Shown: piece by piece, positions 7,240 to 15,627 of the stretch
Layout: each line of letters begins with the position of its first letter
How positions within the stretch are numbered: position 1 is the stretch's first letter
Assembly (NCBI RefSeq): GCF_016767715.1
Contig: NZ_CP050145.1
Coordinates: 1,612,001 to 1,676,000 of the forward strand
Origin: Mycobacteroides chelonae
GTDB lineage: Bacteria; Actinomycetota; Actinomycetes; Mycobacteriales; Mycobacteriaceae
Reading direction: 5' to 3'
DNA: 64,000 bases
Position numbers and translations under genes: made by a program
Notes under the pieces: model-generated
What the model saw: the letters and a program-made list of their open reading frames with translations, nothing else
Database searches by the model: none
Told to the model about the DNA's origin: nothing

Positions 7240-8450
7240 CAGTTGATCACCTCCACTGTCGCAGCGGCGAATGCCCATCCCGAGGAGCCGTCAGGCTGGG
7301 TGACCGCACCGTCCGAGGTCGTGGTGTCCTTGGTGTTCAGTAGCAGGGACCGTGAGCTAGCAGGCCCCGCGACGACGCGGTGCGTGTAGCCAGCGGGCGC
7401 CGAACTCCACCCACCACCGTTGATAAACGCGGTGCTGTGAAAGTGCATCAGGATCGACGATCCGTCGGTGTGGGTCATGGTCACTGCGGGGGCTGTGACG
7501 TTGGCGCCCGCACCACCCACAGCAGCATGTCCACCGATGGGCGTTGTACCGACGGGGCCTGTCACCACGGCGGCGATCATCTGCTCTGCCCACGTCCACG
7601 TACCCGAGGTGGTGTTAGTGGCAGTGGCGATGAACCATGCCGTTGTCAAAGCACCTTGGCCTGCAGAGGTGTTGGTGTTGTCGATGTAGTTCCAGTTCGG
7701 AACCGTACCGCCGGCCGAAGGCTTGATAGGTGCGGTGTTCTGAGAATCGAACGCGCACAACACAATCAGGTCCCCAATCGAATGGGTCGGAATGGTGACC
7801 GAGCCTGTCGTGCTGGAGTTGGCAGAGACAAACGAGATCAGGGTGTTGTTCGTGACAATCGGGGTGCCACCCGTCACGGTGATCGTGGCAGCTGTGGGTA
7901 CCACGGTTGTGTGGATCAATGGGCGCCCACCCGTGATCGTGAGCTGCGCGGTGGGGGGCGGGTAGGTGACGTTGATCAGCGGTCGGCCACCGGTAATCGT
8001 GACTGCGCCCGCTGTGGGTGCGATGGTCTGGATGATCCGTGGCGTCCCACCCGTCACCGTGGCTGTGGCGCCGGTCGGTTGGAGGATCTTGCCCGTGATG
8101 ATCGTCGGCGTACCACCAGTGACCGTGACTGTCCCAGCTGTCGGCTGGAGCAGGTGGTTGGCGGTCTGCACAATCTCGGGGGTGGATCCGGTGACCGTGA
8201 CGCCCGCACCTGCCGGAGCGATGGTCTCCCTGAGCGACGGCGTACCGCCCGTGATGGTCAGCTGCGCGGCCAAGGGACTGACCGGGGGACCGTTCACACC
8301 GGGCCGCTCACCAATCACCGTGAGCATCGCGGGCTCGGGGAAGATATGAACGTCGGTCGTTGACACAACATTCGGGGTGCTGCCGGTGATGGTGATCGTT
8401 GCCGGTTCAACGTCGCAGATCAGCTCTGCAAACCAACCTGTTACGGCCAT
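7239..8450 (-). CDS. repeat-rich minor tail/fibre-type protein
   Basis: A 403-residue protein read from the ATG at 8450, two bases after the tape-measure stop. Residues about 15-203 hold nine imperfect repeats of 20-24 residues with the core T-[IV]-T-G-G-[TR]-P followed by an Ile/Val-rich strand. The rest (about 204-403) is a Gly/Thr/Ser-rich beta domain ending in [12 protein letters not shown]. Phages place minor tail proteins directly after the tape measure, which supports a virion-tip or fibre role. I cannot name a closer family. There is no signal peptide. Confidence 0.65.
   Translation of the reverse strand: MAVTGWFAELICDVEPATITITGSTPNVVSTTDVHIFPEPAMLTVIGERPGVNGPPVSPLAAQLTITGGTPSLRETIAPAGAGVTVTGSTPEIVQTANHLLQPTAGTVTVTGGTPTIITGKILQPTGATATVTGGTPRIIQTIAPTAGAVTITGGRPLINVTYPPPTAQLTITGGRPLIHTTVVPTAATITVTGGTPIVTNNTLISFVSANSSTTGSVTIPTHSIGDLIVLCAFDSQNTAPIKPSAGGTVPNWNYIDNTNTSAGQGALTTAWFIATATNTTSGTWTWAEQMIAAVVTGPVGTTPIGGHAAVGGAGANVTAPAVTMTHTDGSSILMHFHSTAFINGGGWSSAPAGYTHRVVAGPASSRSLLLNTKDTTTSDGAVTQPDGSSGWAFAAATVEVIN
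7842..8408 (-). repeat. tandem protein-coding repeat, nine TGGTP units
   Basis: Nine in-frame units of roughly 60-72 bp encode the T-[IV]-T-G-G-[TR]-P motif. The units differ by many substitutions, so it is an old duplication rather than a recent slippage array. The stalk would be beta-rich and threonine-rich. Confidence 0.8.
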
Positions 8451-8451
8451 G

Positions 8452-11400
8452 TCACTGCCCCGGCATCTGGTGTTGGGCCATCTGGTGGAAGGCGATGTCC
8501 CGGCCCGTGCCATCTTCGGTGGCGCGCTGATTGTTCACGGTGATGTTCGTGGTGTTACCGCCCTGGCCATTTGGCGCGTTCGGGTCACCTTGGTTCTGGT
8601 TCTGTGGTGCGGTTGACTTGCCCGCCATGTTCGGCAGAGCCGGAGCGGCGCCAGCGATACCGCCCGCTATGCGCGAAATCCACGACTTGTTGGCCAGTTC
8701 GGAGCCGCCCGTCGGTAGGAACGTCTCCATGAGGCCCTGAACACCGATACCCGCTGTCTGACCGGCGTACTCGATAGCGCGGTTCGCGAGCTTCATGCCG
8801 GTCTGTGCGGCCTGTCCGGCACCGGGGGCTAGTAGGTCTAGGCCGCTGGCCGCTAGACCCATGGCGGTGTCAATGGTGCCGCCTGGCGTCATTCCCATCC
8901 CGCCCTTACCGACACCGGATGCTGGTGCTACACCGCCGATCTGGGAAGCGGTCTGCGATGGGCTCCAGCCTTGCGAGGGGCCGGTCATGCCGCCCGTACC
9001 ACCACCGACCGGTACGGGGTTGGTTAGACCGGGGTTGGTGTTGTCCATGCCTGGTGTCGCGTATTGCGTTGCGGGGGCGACCAGAGACGGTGTAGTCATG
9101 CCGCCACCGACGGGCATGTAGTACTGCTTGGGGAATTGCTTGTCTAGGGCGCCTGCTGCGGCGCCTCCGAGCATGGGGCCGTGGCCGCCACCTGATTCGA
9201 AGTTCATGCCGTTGGGCAGGGTCGCGGCCATGTGGCCCTGTTGACCCGGCAGCGGGTTCACCCCGACGTTGAACGCGCCAGGTTGGTATCCGGGCAGGAA
9301 CCCGAGCTTTGCAGCGCTGGCATCAGTGGCGAATGCGGTGGTGTCGAACAGTCTCGCCGGGGACGATTGCCCGCGCTGAAGTACCTCGACTAGGTCCGAC
9401 ACGGCGCCCGAGCAGTCGGCTAAGCCGTTCTGCAGATCCGATGCAGGGGCGTACTTCCCGCCATGTCCCGCGAGTGCGTACATGGCGGCAAGGTTCGGGT
9501 TCAACCCGGGCTGTAATGCCATTGACCCGATGCCCTGGGCTCCCGTGAAAGTATCACTTACTCCGGTGAATTGGGGTCCGAATGCGCCCTGTGCTCCCAG
9601 GATGCCCATCATTCCGTATCCACCCTTGGACGGGTTGGCGGCTGCGATTGCACTGAGCTGGCCCATCATTGGTGCGAATGCGAGGTTTGCGACGAACTTC
9701 ACCAGGTTCTCCGCAAGTCCACCGAGGCCCTTGGATGCGCCGAAGTCGGCGTCCAGTTTGGCGCCGATCTCGCCCATATCCTCGGTGAAGCCCTTCATCT
9801 TCTGCACCGAGCCGCGCTGCGCCTCTACGAGTTTCATCTGTGCCGAGGTGTAGGCGCGCTCGTCTTCCTGGACCTGGTTTTTGGCGCGCATCAGCTCGAG
9901 CTGGTCCGCGTTGCCCTTCTGCTCGAGCTGGATCACTTTCAGCCGGTCCTGCTCGAGAGTGTTCTTAGCGCGGAGCACGCTGGACTCGGCGTCGAACACC
10001 GCCTGTGAGTTGACGGCGCCGCCTACCACCCCGCCGGGGCCGGGGACCATTCCGGGGGTTACGAATGAGGTATTGCCGCCTACCTGGAACTGTGATGGAT
10101 CAACGTATGCGTTGGAGTCGGCTCCGCTGCCCTTCTTGGGCTTGAGGGGCGTGTTCGATACACCCACCCGTGGTGCTGGTGGCAGGTTCCCCAGCGTGGC
10201 AATGACACTGCCGAGTGGGCTGCCGAATGCGTTGAGGGCTGATCCGGTAGCGCCGAGCTGTTGCGGCGTTGTGAGTGCTGTGGGCGAGTTGGCATCCCGG
10301 TATTCGAGGTGGACGACCATGCGTCCATCGGGAAGCTGCTTAGCCTCCGCTCCGAGGGCCTTTAGCCGATTTTTGACCTCGTCTGAGTTGTCCTTAATGA
10401 CAAAGTCTTTCGGCCGATCGGGCAATTCCTCGATCTTGCCCTTGAGATCCTTAATGGCTTCGCCGTTGCGTCGGTACATCTCTTCCTGCGCTTGGGCTTC
10501 CCGCATCGAGTCGGTGAATCCGTCCCGCAATCCGCGAACACCCTCGCGGAGGTGGTCTATTCCGTCGGCGGCGGAGCGCATATTCGTACCGGCGCTGGTC
10601 ATAACATTTGACCACTTCAACAGTGCCCCGCCCGCGGTCTCCATCGCTTCACCGGTGGCCTTCATGCCCGGAATATGTTTGGAGACAGAACCAACCGCCT
10701 GCACCACGCCACCGATGGCCTTGCCGATGTTTCCGAAGACAATCCCCAGCGCATCAGCTAGATAACTACCGGCGTCAAGTATCCGTGCCGTGAATCCAAG
10801 GAACGCATCCGCCCCGGTAGCCATGGCGGAGGTGAAATCGGTGACGAACCCGATGATTTCGGGCTGGTGGGTATTGACCCACTGCACCATCCCGTCGAGC
10901 CCGGAGACTAGCTTGTTGCCGAGGTTCTGGCCGGCGGGCGTGTTGAATACGTCGAACAGTGAGAGTTTCAGCGCCTCGGTGGAGTTCTTCACTCCCTCGA
11001 CGACACCGGGCCATCCCTCCATCTGGGTTCGTGCGGTGGAAGCTGCTGTGCCAACCCGGTTGACTACCCCATAGAGTTCGTCAAACACCTGCACGGAACC
11101 GAGTAGGGGTGCCCGGATTGCGTCTGTACCGAACAGTGTGGCTAGATCCTGTTGGAACACGTCGGTGGGCATGCGGCTCTTAGCGTCCCCGAGTTGCCGG
11201 AACAGCTCTCGCATGCTGATCAACTGGCCGTTGGCGTCGTTGACCTTTAGTCCCAACTCGTCCATGGCCTGTGCCGATTGGTCGCTGGGATTGCGCAGCT
11301 GAACAAGCATCGTCTTGAGTGACGTGCCTGCATCGCTGCCCTTAATGCCCATCTTGGCGAGCATCGCGATAGCTGTTGCGGTCTCTTCGATCGATTGCCC

Positions 11401-12501
11401 GAAACCTGCTGCAACACCGCCGACTTGGGCCAGTGACAGTCCGATGCCTGCGATATCGGCGGATGATCCGTTGGCGGCATTAGCGAGCACGTCCGCGATA
11501 TGTGCCGCGTCGCCCGCCTTGAGCCCGAAGGCGTTCATAGCGTTGGCTTGAATTTCGGCAGCCTGCGCGGCGTCGACCTGTGCGGCGGTGGCCAGCTGCA
11601 TTGTTCCTCGGGCCGAGCCAATTGCCTGGTCTACGGTAAAGCCCGCTTTAGCGAGCTCGGTCATAGCGCGTGCCGCATCCGATGCCGACACACCAGCCAT
11701 GGTCGTATCCGCCCCGAGAGCGCGTGCAGCGGTGGCCATTTGCCTTGTTTGGGCATCGTTGGACTCGGTGACGCCCTTGAAGTTGTTGACCGAGCGAGAG
11801 AAGTCAATGCCCGTGTCCATGACGGACTTGAATCCGGACAACACCATTTCAGCGGCCTTGACCCCCGCCTGAATCAACCCGCCTGCCACAATTGCCGTGG
11901 CAGCACCGGCTACGAATCCCTTGCCCGCAACGGATCCGATACTGGCGAATTGGCCTACTATCCCTGAGCTTTGGCTAGTAAGGCCAGAGAAGACGCCCTG
12001 CCCGCGTGAGCCTTGCGTATCCTGCAATTGGCGGTAGGCGGCAACGGCGTCTTTGAGATTGCGGACCTCTTCGCGTCGGCTGCGATTTAGGTTCTCCGCA
12101 GTGCGGACGATCTGAGTATTAGTGCGGGCCTGCTGCTCTCGCGCTTGGGTAAGCGATTTCTCAGCCGATGCAATTGCGGATGTGTCTCCGGACTTACGCG
12201 CTGCCGCGATCCGCTTTTCATCTGAGGCGATCTTTTCGCCCAATGATGCGGCTTTATCGCGCTGCTGCTGCAATTGTGCTTCTGCGGCTTTAGCTTTCCC
12301 TGCTGAGTCTGCGATTGAATCGTAAGCCTTTTCATAGGCACGGGTCGCGGACTGCATTTTGCTTGACCCGGCAGTGAATTGGCGGGCGAACGCAGCGGAC
12401 GAGTCCCTGCCTGCATTGCCGAAGATCCGCTCAGCCTGATCTGCGGCCCGCTTGAATGACTGGGCGTCGGGCCGTGCCTCAATGGGTAGTAATACGGACA
12501 T
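8452..12501 (-). CDS. phage tail tape-measure protein
   Basis: A 1349-residue protein. Residues about 60-170 form a coiled coil (Ala/Lys/Glu/Gln-rich), followed by hydrophobic GAATAIVAGGLIQAG. The TP901-type core covers about 215-520 (AMTELAKAGFTVDQAI, then GFGQSIEETATAIAMLAKMG). Near the C-terminus an NlpC/P60-like module shows Cys1030 in LADCSGAVSDL and His1090 in GHMAATLP, as in many mycobacteriophage tape measures where it may aid cell-wall crossing. The family sets tail length. Finding it intact without a tail-tube gene is odd. The next gene follows after 2 bases. Confidence 0.92.
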   Translation of the reverse strand: MSVLLPIEARPDAQSFKRAADQAERIFGNAGRDSSAAFARQFTAGSSKMQSATRAYEKAYDSIADSAGKAKAAEAQLQQQRDKAASLGEKIASDEKRIAAARKSGDTSAIASAEKSLTQAREQQARTNTQIVRTAENLNRSRREEVRNLKDAVAAYRQLQDTQGSRGQGVFSGLTSQSSGIVGQFASIGSVAGKGFVAGAATAIVAGGLIQAGVKAAEMVLSGFKSVMDTGIDFSRSVNNFKGVTESNDAQTRQMATAARALGADTTMAGVSASDAARAMTELAKAGFTVDQAIGSARGTMQLATAAQVDAAQAAEIQANAMNAFGLKAGDAAHIADVLANAANGSSADIAGIGLSLAQVGGVAAGFGQSIEETATAIAMLAKMGIKGSDAGTSLKTMLVQLRNPSDQSAQAMDELGLKVNDANGQLISMRELFRQLGDAKSRMPTDVFQQDLATLFGTDAIRAPLLGSVQVFDELYGVVNRVGTAASTARTQMEGWPGVVEGVKNSTEALKLSLFDVFNTPAGQNLGNKLVSGLDGMVQWVNTHQPEIIGFVTDFTSAMATGADAFLGFTARILDAGSYLADALGIVFGNIGKAIGGVVQAVGSVSKHIPGMKATGEAMETAGGALLKWSNVMTSAGTNMRSAADGIDHLREGVRGLRDGFTDSMREAQAQEEMYRRNGEAIKDLKGKIEELPDRPKDFVIKDNSDEVKNRLKALGAEAKQLPDGRMVVHLEYRDANSPTALTTPQQLGATGSALNAFGSPLGSVIATLGNLPPAPRVGVSNTPLKPKKGSGADSNAYVDPSQFQVGGNTSFVTPGMVPGPGGVVGGAVNSQAVFDAESSVLRAKNTLEQDRLKVIQLEQKGNADQLELMRAKNQVQEDERAYTSAQMKLVEAQRGSVQKMKGFTEDMGEIGAKLDADFGASKGLGGLAENLVKFVANLAFAPMMGQLSAIAAANPSKGGYGMMGILGAQGAFGPQFTGVSDTFTGAQGIGSMALQPGLNPNLAAMYALAGHGGKYAPASDLQNGLADCSGAVSDLVEVLQRGQSSPARLFDTTAFATDASAAKLGFLPGYQPGAFNVGVNPLPGQQGHMAATLPNGMNFESGGGHGPMLGGAAAGALDKQFPKQYYMPVGGGMTTPSLVAPATQYATPGMDNTNPGLTNPVPVGGGTGGMTGPSQGWSPSQTASQIGGVAPASGVGKGGMGMTPGGTIDTAMGLAASGLDLLAPGAGQAAQTGMKLANRAIEYAGQTAGIGVQGLMETFLPTGGSELANKSWISRIAGGIAGAAPALPNMAGKSTAPQNQNQGDPNAPNGQGGNTTNITVNNQRATEDGTGRDIAFHQMAQHQMPGQ

Positions 12502-12549
12502 TGCATCGTGACCACATCTGGGCTGACTTGGCTTACAAGGGACTCACCC

Positions 12550-12577
12550 GGCGGGGCTGAGAGGAGGCAACCCCGCC
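12550..12577. terminator. stem-loop between capsid and tape-measure genes
   Basis: GGCGGGG pairs with CCCCGCC across a 14-base loop that contains GAGGAGG. There is no T-run, so it could be an RNA processing or attenuation structure rather than a true terminator. It sits in the 91-bp gap where a complete siphophage would have connector and tail-tube genes. Confidence 0.4.
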
Positions 12578-12592
12578 AGGCGAGTGGTCTAA

Positions 12593-14077
12593 CTAGGCAG
12601 TGGTGGCGATGTTCAGGATCTTGAACGCGCCCGGATCCACTACATCCGAACCCACGCGGTAGTACGCGTACCAGCCGCGCTGACCGGTCGGGCGACGGTT
12701 GGCGCCGAACAAATGGGGCAGAAATTCGACACGGAACCCAATTCGGTCCGTGATCACGAAGTTCTCGTAGTCCCCGTACGCCAAGACGAAGTTGTCGGCG
12801 GTGGCCGCTGCGTTCCAGGTGCCCTTCATCGCCTCTGCCTCACCAACAGGCTTTCCGAGCAGGCGTACGGGGCGGTCGCCGCCCAAGTACTCCCACAGTG
12901 CCGCACCGCCATTGGTGTCGAACTGACGAATCTTGTTGTAAAGCAAGTTGTTCGCCATCCACGACGCATTGACGCGGTGCCGCGCCGGTAGAGCGCCCTG
13001 AATGTTGTACAGATCAGCTAGCGAGAAGGTCTCTGGCGTGAGTGCGGCGGTTTCCGCAGACGTACCGTCCAGAGCGGTCACAAGGCCCGTGGGCTGTCCG
13101 ATACCCGTGCCGTTGATAAACGCCTCTGCCTCCAAGGCGTCCTTACCGGCTGCAAGCAGATTGGCGACCTCTTCTGTGACGTTGGCGCCATCCTCGAAGG
13201 CCTCGATCGAGATCGGGACAAAACCGGCTGCCTTGTAGTTCGGGATGGCTGGCTGTCCGAGGGTGGGCGAGTCATCCGACACTTCGACAGCTTCCGCGTC
13301 CCAGGACCACTGCACCGCGCCCGCCGAAACACCGTGCCACTCATCGCCTGTGGCGACAACCTGACGGGCGAACTGACGCATATCGTTGCGTGATCCGGCA
13401 GAGGTCAGAATGACGGTCGGGTCTAGCTGGAACGGCACCAGGTAGCCGCCCGACGAGTCCGTCAGCGACATAGCGCGCGCGGCGTACTCGACATCGCGGA
13501 TTGCCTGAGATTCTCCGGGGGTGAGGGTTTCTCGACGGTTTCTCGCAAGCTTGGACCACGCCCGGAGGTACTCCGGGGTACTGGTGGCCAAGACCTGCTG
13601 AGACAGGCGCCCGTCCTCGTCGTCAAAGCGCTCGATGATCTCGGTAGCAGCAGACCGTACACGGTCGCTGGCACCGGGCATGGCCTCGACGGCAGATAGT
13701 GCGCGGGAGCGGTATTCGGCGGTCAGCTGGTGCCGTTCGAGTCCGAACGGCTGCACACCGCGTAGATCCCACGGGTTTTTGTACTTGCGGGACCGGAAGT
13801 CCTCGGCGCTTCGCGGATCGCCCACCGGGTCGCGGTCGTAGTCGCCAGCGGCGCCGCGCTCCAGTAGCATCCGCCCCGAGGCTGCCCGCCGTACCTCGTC
13901 CAGAGCGGCGTCGTGCCGGAGCCCCTCTTCCCGCAGGACTTCACCACGGTCTTTGAGGGCCTTGAAGCGGAGTGCTTGGGCGTCTGTGAGGTCTCCGTCA
14001 GTGCTGTCGAGAAGCTGCTGCGCTGCGGTGCGCACCTGCTCCACGTCAGTCATGGATTCGATGTCTTTGTAGCTCAT
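12593..14077 (-). CDS. HK97-type major capsid protein
   Basis: A 494-residue protein. Residues about 1-170 are charged and helical, acting as the scaffold-like delta domain removed by the protease. The HK97 fold follows: SLTDSSGGYLVPFQLDP entry, E-loop region, spine helix and the C-terminal YGDYENFVITDRIGFRVEFLP strands. I chose the ATG at 14077; an upstream in-frame TTG at 14089 would overlap the protease gene by 7 bases. It follows the protease directly, the usual order. No portal gene precedes the pair. Confidence 0.92.
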   Translation of the reverse strand: MSYKDIESMTDVEQVRTAAQQLLDSTDGDLTDAQALRFKALKDRGEVLREEGLRHDAALDEVRRAASGRMLLERGAAGDYDRDPVGDPRSAEDFRSRKYKNPWDLRGVQPFGLERHQLTAEYRSRALSAVEAMPGASDRVRSAATEIIERFDDEDGRLSQQVLATSTPEYLRAWSKLARNRRETLTPGESQAIRDVEYAARAMSLTDSSGGYLVPFQLDPTVILTSAGSRNDMRQFARQVVATGDEWHGVSAGAVQWSWDAEAVEVSDDSPTLGQPAIPNYKAAGFVPISIEAFEDGANVTEEVANLLAAGKDALEAEAFINGTGIGQPTGLVTALDGTSAETAALTPETFSLADLYNIQGALPARHRVNASWMANNLLYNKIRQFDTNGGAALWEYLGGDRPVRLLGKPVGEAEAMKGTWNAAATADNFVLAYGDYENFVITDRIGFRVEFLPHLFGANRRPTGQRGWYAYYRVGSDVVDPGAFKILNIATTA

Positions 14078-14082
14078 GTGTT

Positions 14083-14622
14083 TTACCAATTCATTAGGTC
14101 GATCCAGGCTTGCGCCACGGATCGGGGGATCACTAGGGAATGGGCTGCTGAGCGCACGCCACCGACGACGGCGCCCTCGTATGCGGGGAAATTGACCAGG
14201 CTGACTTCCCGCAGAATCGCTTCGGTGACCGTGTGAACGTTGTCATCGTCAACCCGCTCGCGCATCAGCGAGAAACCGACAGAGAAGCTGTCGACCGTGC
14301 CCGAGCGCACGAGTTCCAGCGCTTCATCGCCAGCACGGGTCTCTGCCACTTCAAAGCTGGCATGCAACCCATCTGGCTTCTCAACCAGCTCGACAGCTCT
14401 GCCGATAGCCAATGTGCGAGAGTCGTGACTCGTCAGCAGTCTGACCTTGTGCCCGCGTTCAGCGATGGACTTACGGAAAGCGCCGTACTCGAAGCGCTCG
14501 CGGAACTGGCCGCCGTAGTCGTTGATTTCAGTCACCTGGCCATACGGCACTGCGATACCGAAAATCGTTCGGCCTGCGCCGCTGGACAATTCAGCTGTAC
14601 GGAATTTGACTTCGTAGTTCAT
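14083..14622 (-). CDS. HK97-family prohead protease
   Basis: A 179-residue serine protease of the herpesvirus-assemblin-like fold used in capsid maturation. The catalytic His lies in LLTSHDSRTLAIGRA and the Ser in TVDSFSVGF. AGGTGA precedes the ATG. It would cleave the capsid delta domain. It lies directly upstream of the capsid gene, and the stop is separated from the capsid start by 5 bases. Confidence 0.92.
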   Translation of the reverse strand: MNYEVKFRTAELSSGAGRTIFGIAVPYGQVTEINDYGGQFRERFEYGAFRKSIAERGHKVRLLTSHDSRTLAIGRAVELVEKPDGLHASFEVAETRAGDEALELVRSGTVDSFSVGFSLMRERVDDDNVHTVTEAILREVSLVNFPAYEGAVVGGVRSAAHSLVIPRSVAQAWIDLMNW

Positions 14623-14637
14623 ATGAGGTTCACCTAA

Positions 14638-14751
14638 TTAGGACGTGCGTAATCGCTTGCGTCGCATGGTGACCCATTGTCCGAGGTGGCGGCCCCTGCC
14701 GCGTTCGGCGCCCTGGTGATACCGAGCTAGATACAGGATACTCTGCGGCAC
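14638..14751 (-). CDS. possible 37-residue basic protein
   Basis: A GTG at 14751 opens a 37-residue frame (PQSILYLARYHQGAERG, then an Arg/Lys-rich end) that stops 15 bases before the protease ATG. Evidence is limited to position, coding-like composition and the otherwise gene-dense operon. The ribosome-binding site is weak. It may be spurious. Confidence 0.3.
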   Translation of the reverse strand: MPQSILYLARYHQGAERGRGRHLGQWVTMRRKRLRTS

Positions 14752-14766
14752 CGACAATCCCACCGA

Positions 14767-15051
14767 TCACCGACCACCGCCGTGTTGCATCCGCTGGCCA
14801 TCGCCCGCAGGATCACACCCCGGATGGGCGGCATGGAATGCCAGCCAGTCCCGCTCAACGTGCACCAGGACCGCCCCGGCAGCCGACAGGTAGGCGTCTT
14901 GCGAATCGCCCTCCAGCGTCAGCGTCATCCCGTCCAGGACATCGAACGCAACCCCTTGGGACACACCGGTCTGTCGTGCCACCACCCCGACGGCAAGCTC
15001 CATCATCAGCCGCCGCTCGTCGTCGGTCAGCGGTCGATTGATCGCAGTCAT
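14767..15051 (-). CDS. hypothetical phage protein, 94 residues
   Basis: A 94-residue mostly helical protein (LTDDERRLMMELAVGVVARQTG). I do not recognise the family. The start overlaps the stop of the preceding gene (ATGA), so it is translated with it. Position just upstream of the protease would be that of a terminase-small or capsid-accessory gene in related elements, but the sequence shows no such motif. Confidence 0.6.
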   Translation of the reverse strand: MTAINRPLTDDERRLMMELAVGVVARQTGVSQGVAFDVLDGMTLTLEGDSQDAYLSAAGAVLVHVERDWLAFHAAHPGCDPAGDGQRMQHGGGR

Positions 15052-15293
15052 AGACCCCCCTCAGTGAGGCGCTGCACCATCTCCCCGAACGCCCGGTCTG
15101 TGCGGGCCTGCATGGCACGCTGAGACGCCTGCACGGTGTGGAATAACTCGGCCAGCAGCGGGAAGGTCAGACGGAACACCGAGACCAGCTCGTCACGGTC
15201 CAAGTCGTTCAGGCACGCCGTTCCCTCGTCAGTGCTGAGACCAGCCTTAGCCGCGCGGATCACCGCTACGGCGGCACTCACCGGCCCGCTCAC
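15048..15293 (-). CDS. hypothetical phage protein, 81 residues
   Basis: An 81-residue helical protein starting with a GTG that overlaps the preceding stop by GTGA and ending with an ATGA overlap with the next gene. The helix VSVFRLTFPLLAELFHTVQASQRAMQ and a basic C-terminal part are the main features when read in segments. I do not recognise the family. The two-sided overlap supports it as a real gene. Confidence 0.6.
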   Translation of the reverse strand: MSGPVSAAVAVIRAAKAGLSTDEGTACLNDLDRDELVSVFRLTFPLLAELFHTVQASQRAMQARTDRAFGEMVQRLTEGGL

Positions 15294-15505
15294 CGCGCAC
15301 CACCGGGGGCGGTTAGGGCATCGTCACCAGTGGATCCGCATGACCCCGACGCCCAGTCAGCCTCGCGTTCTGTACGGGTCTGGGGATTTCGGACGGGTGT
15401 GGTGGTGTGGAAAAAACTTCGGAGAGAGATTCGTGACTGGAAGCTGGGGTCGCCCTGGCGCCACGCGTCTTGTGAGCATGGTGCCCCCGGGGGTGTGGTG
15501 ATCAT
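15290..15505 (-). CDS. small hypothetical protein carrying the dispersed repeat
   Basis: The ATG at 15505 overlaps a stop in the preceding frame (ATGA) and the frame ends in a GTGA overlap with the next gene, giving 71 residues. The middle is Ser/Arg/Thr-rich and unlike a folded protein. The C-terminal part (TEREADWASGSCG) is encoded by the 54-bp repeat found again at 6731-6785. The overlaps argue for translation; the composition argues that the DNA sequence itself may be what is selected. Confidence 0.4.
   Translation of the reverse strand: MITTPPGAPCSQDAWRQGDPSFQSRISLRSFFHTTTPVRNPQTRTEREADWASGSCGSTGDDALTAPGGAR
15336..15389 (+). repeat. dispersed repeat, copy 2
   Basis: Partner of 6731-6785, same orientation and about 80-85 percent identical by eye. 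The two copies bracket all the structural genes of the element. See the finding on candidate packaging or recombination sites. Confidence 0.6.
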
Positions 15506-15627
15506 CGCTTGTTCTCCTTGAGTCGGTCGCGGCGTGCTCGTCGTGCCTTGGCTTTGTGTCGTGGCCACTCACTGGCATCACGACGTGGTGACGGGGGTAC
15601 TGGGCATGGCCATAGGTAGGCCCTTGA
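15502..15627 (-). other. open frame continuing past the stop of the helix-turn-helix gene
   Basis: Directly after the TGA of the gene at 15628-16419 the same frame stays open for 41 codons and ends in a very basic segment (RHKAKARRARRDRLKENKR) typical of small phage proteins. There is no ATG, GTG or TTG in the frame. Either it has lost its start, needs a frameshift from the GTG that overlaps the previous stop, or is reached by stop-codon readthrough. The next ATG overlaps its stop (ATGA), which suggests it is translated. Confidence 0.35.

Noticed and set aside
7842..8408. Regularly spaced repeats that could suggest a CRISPR array
   Set aside because: The repeats are diverged, in frame with a large protein and encode the TGGTP motif; no identical repeat-spacer pattern or cas genes.
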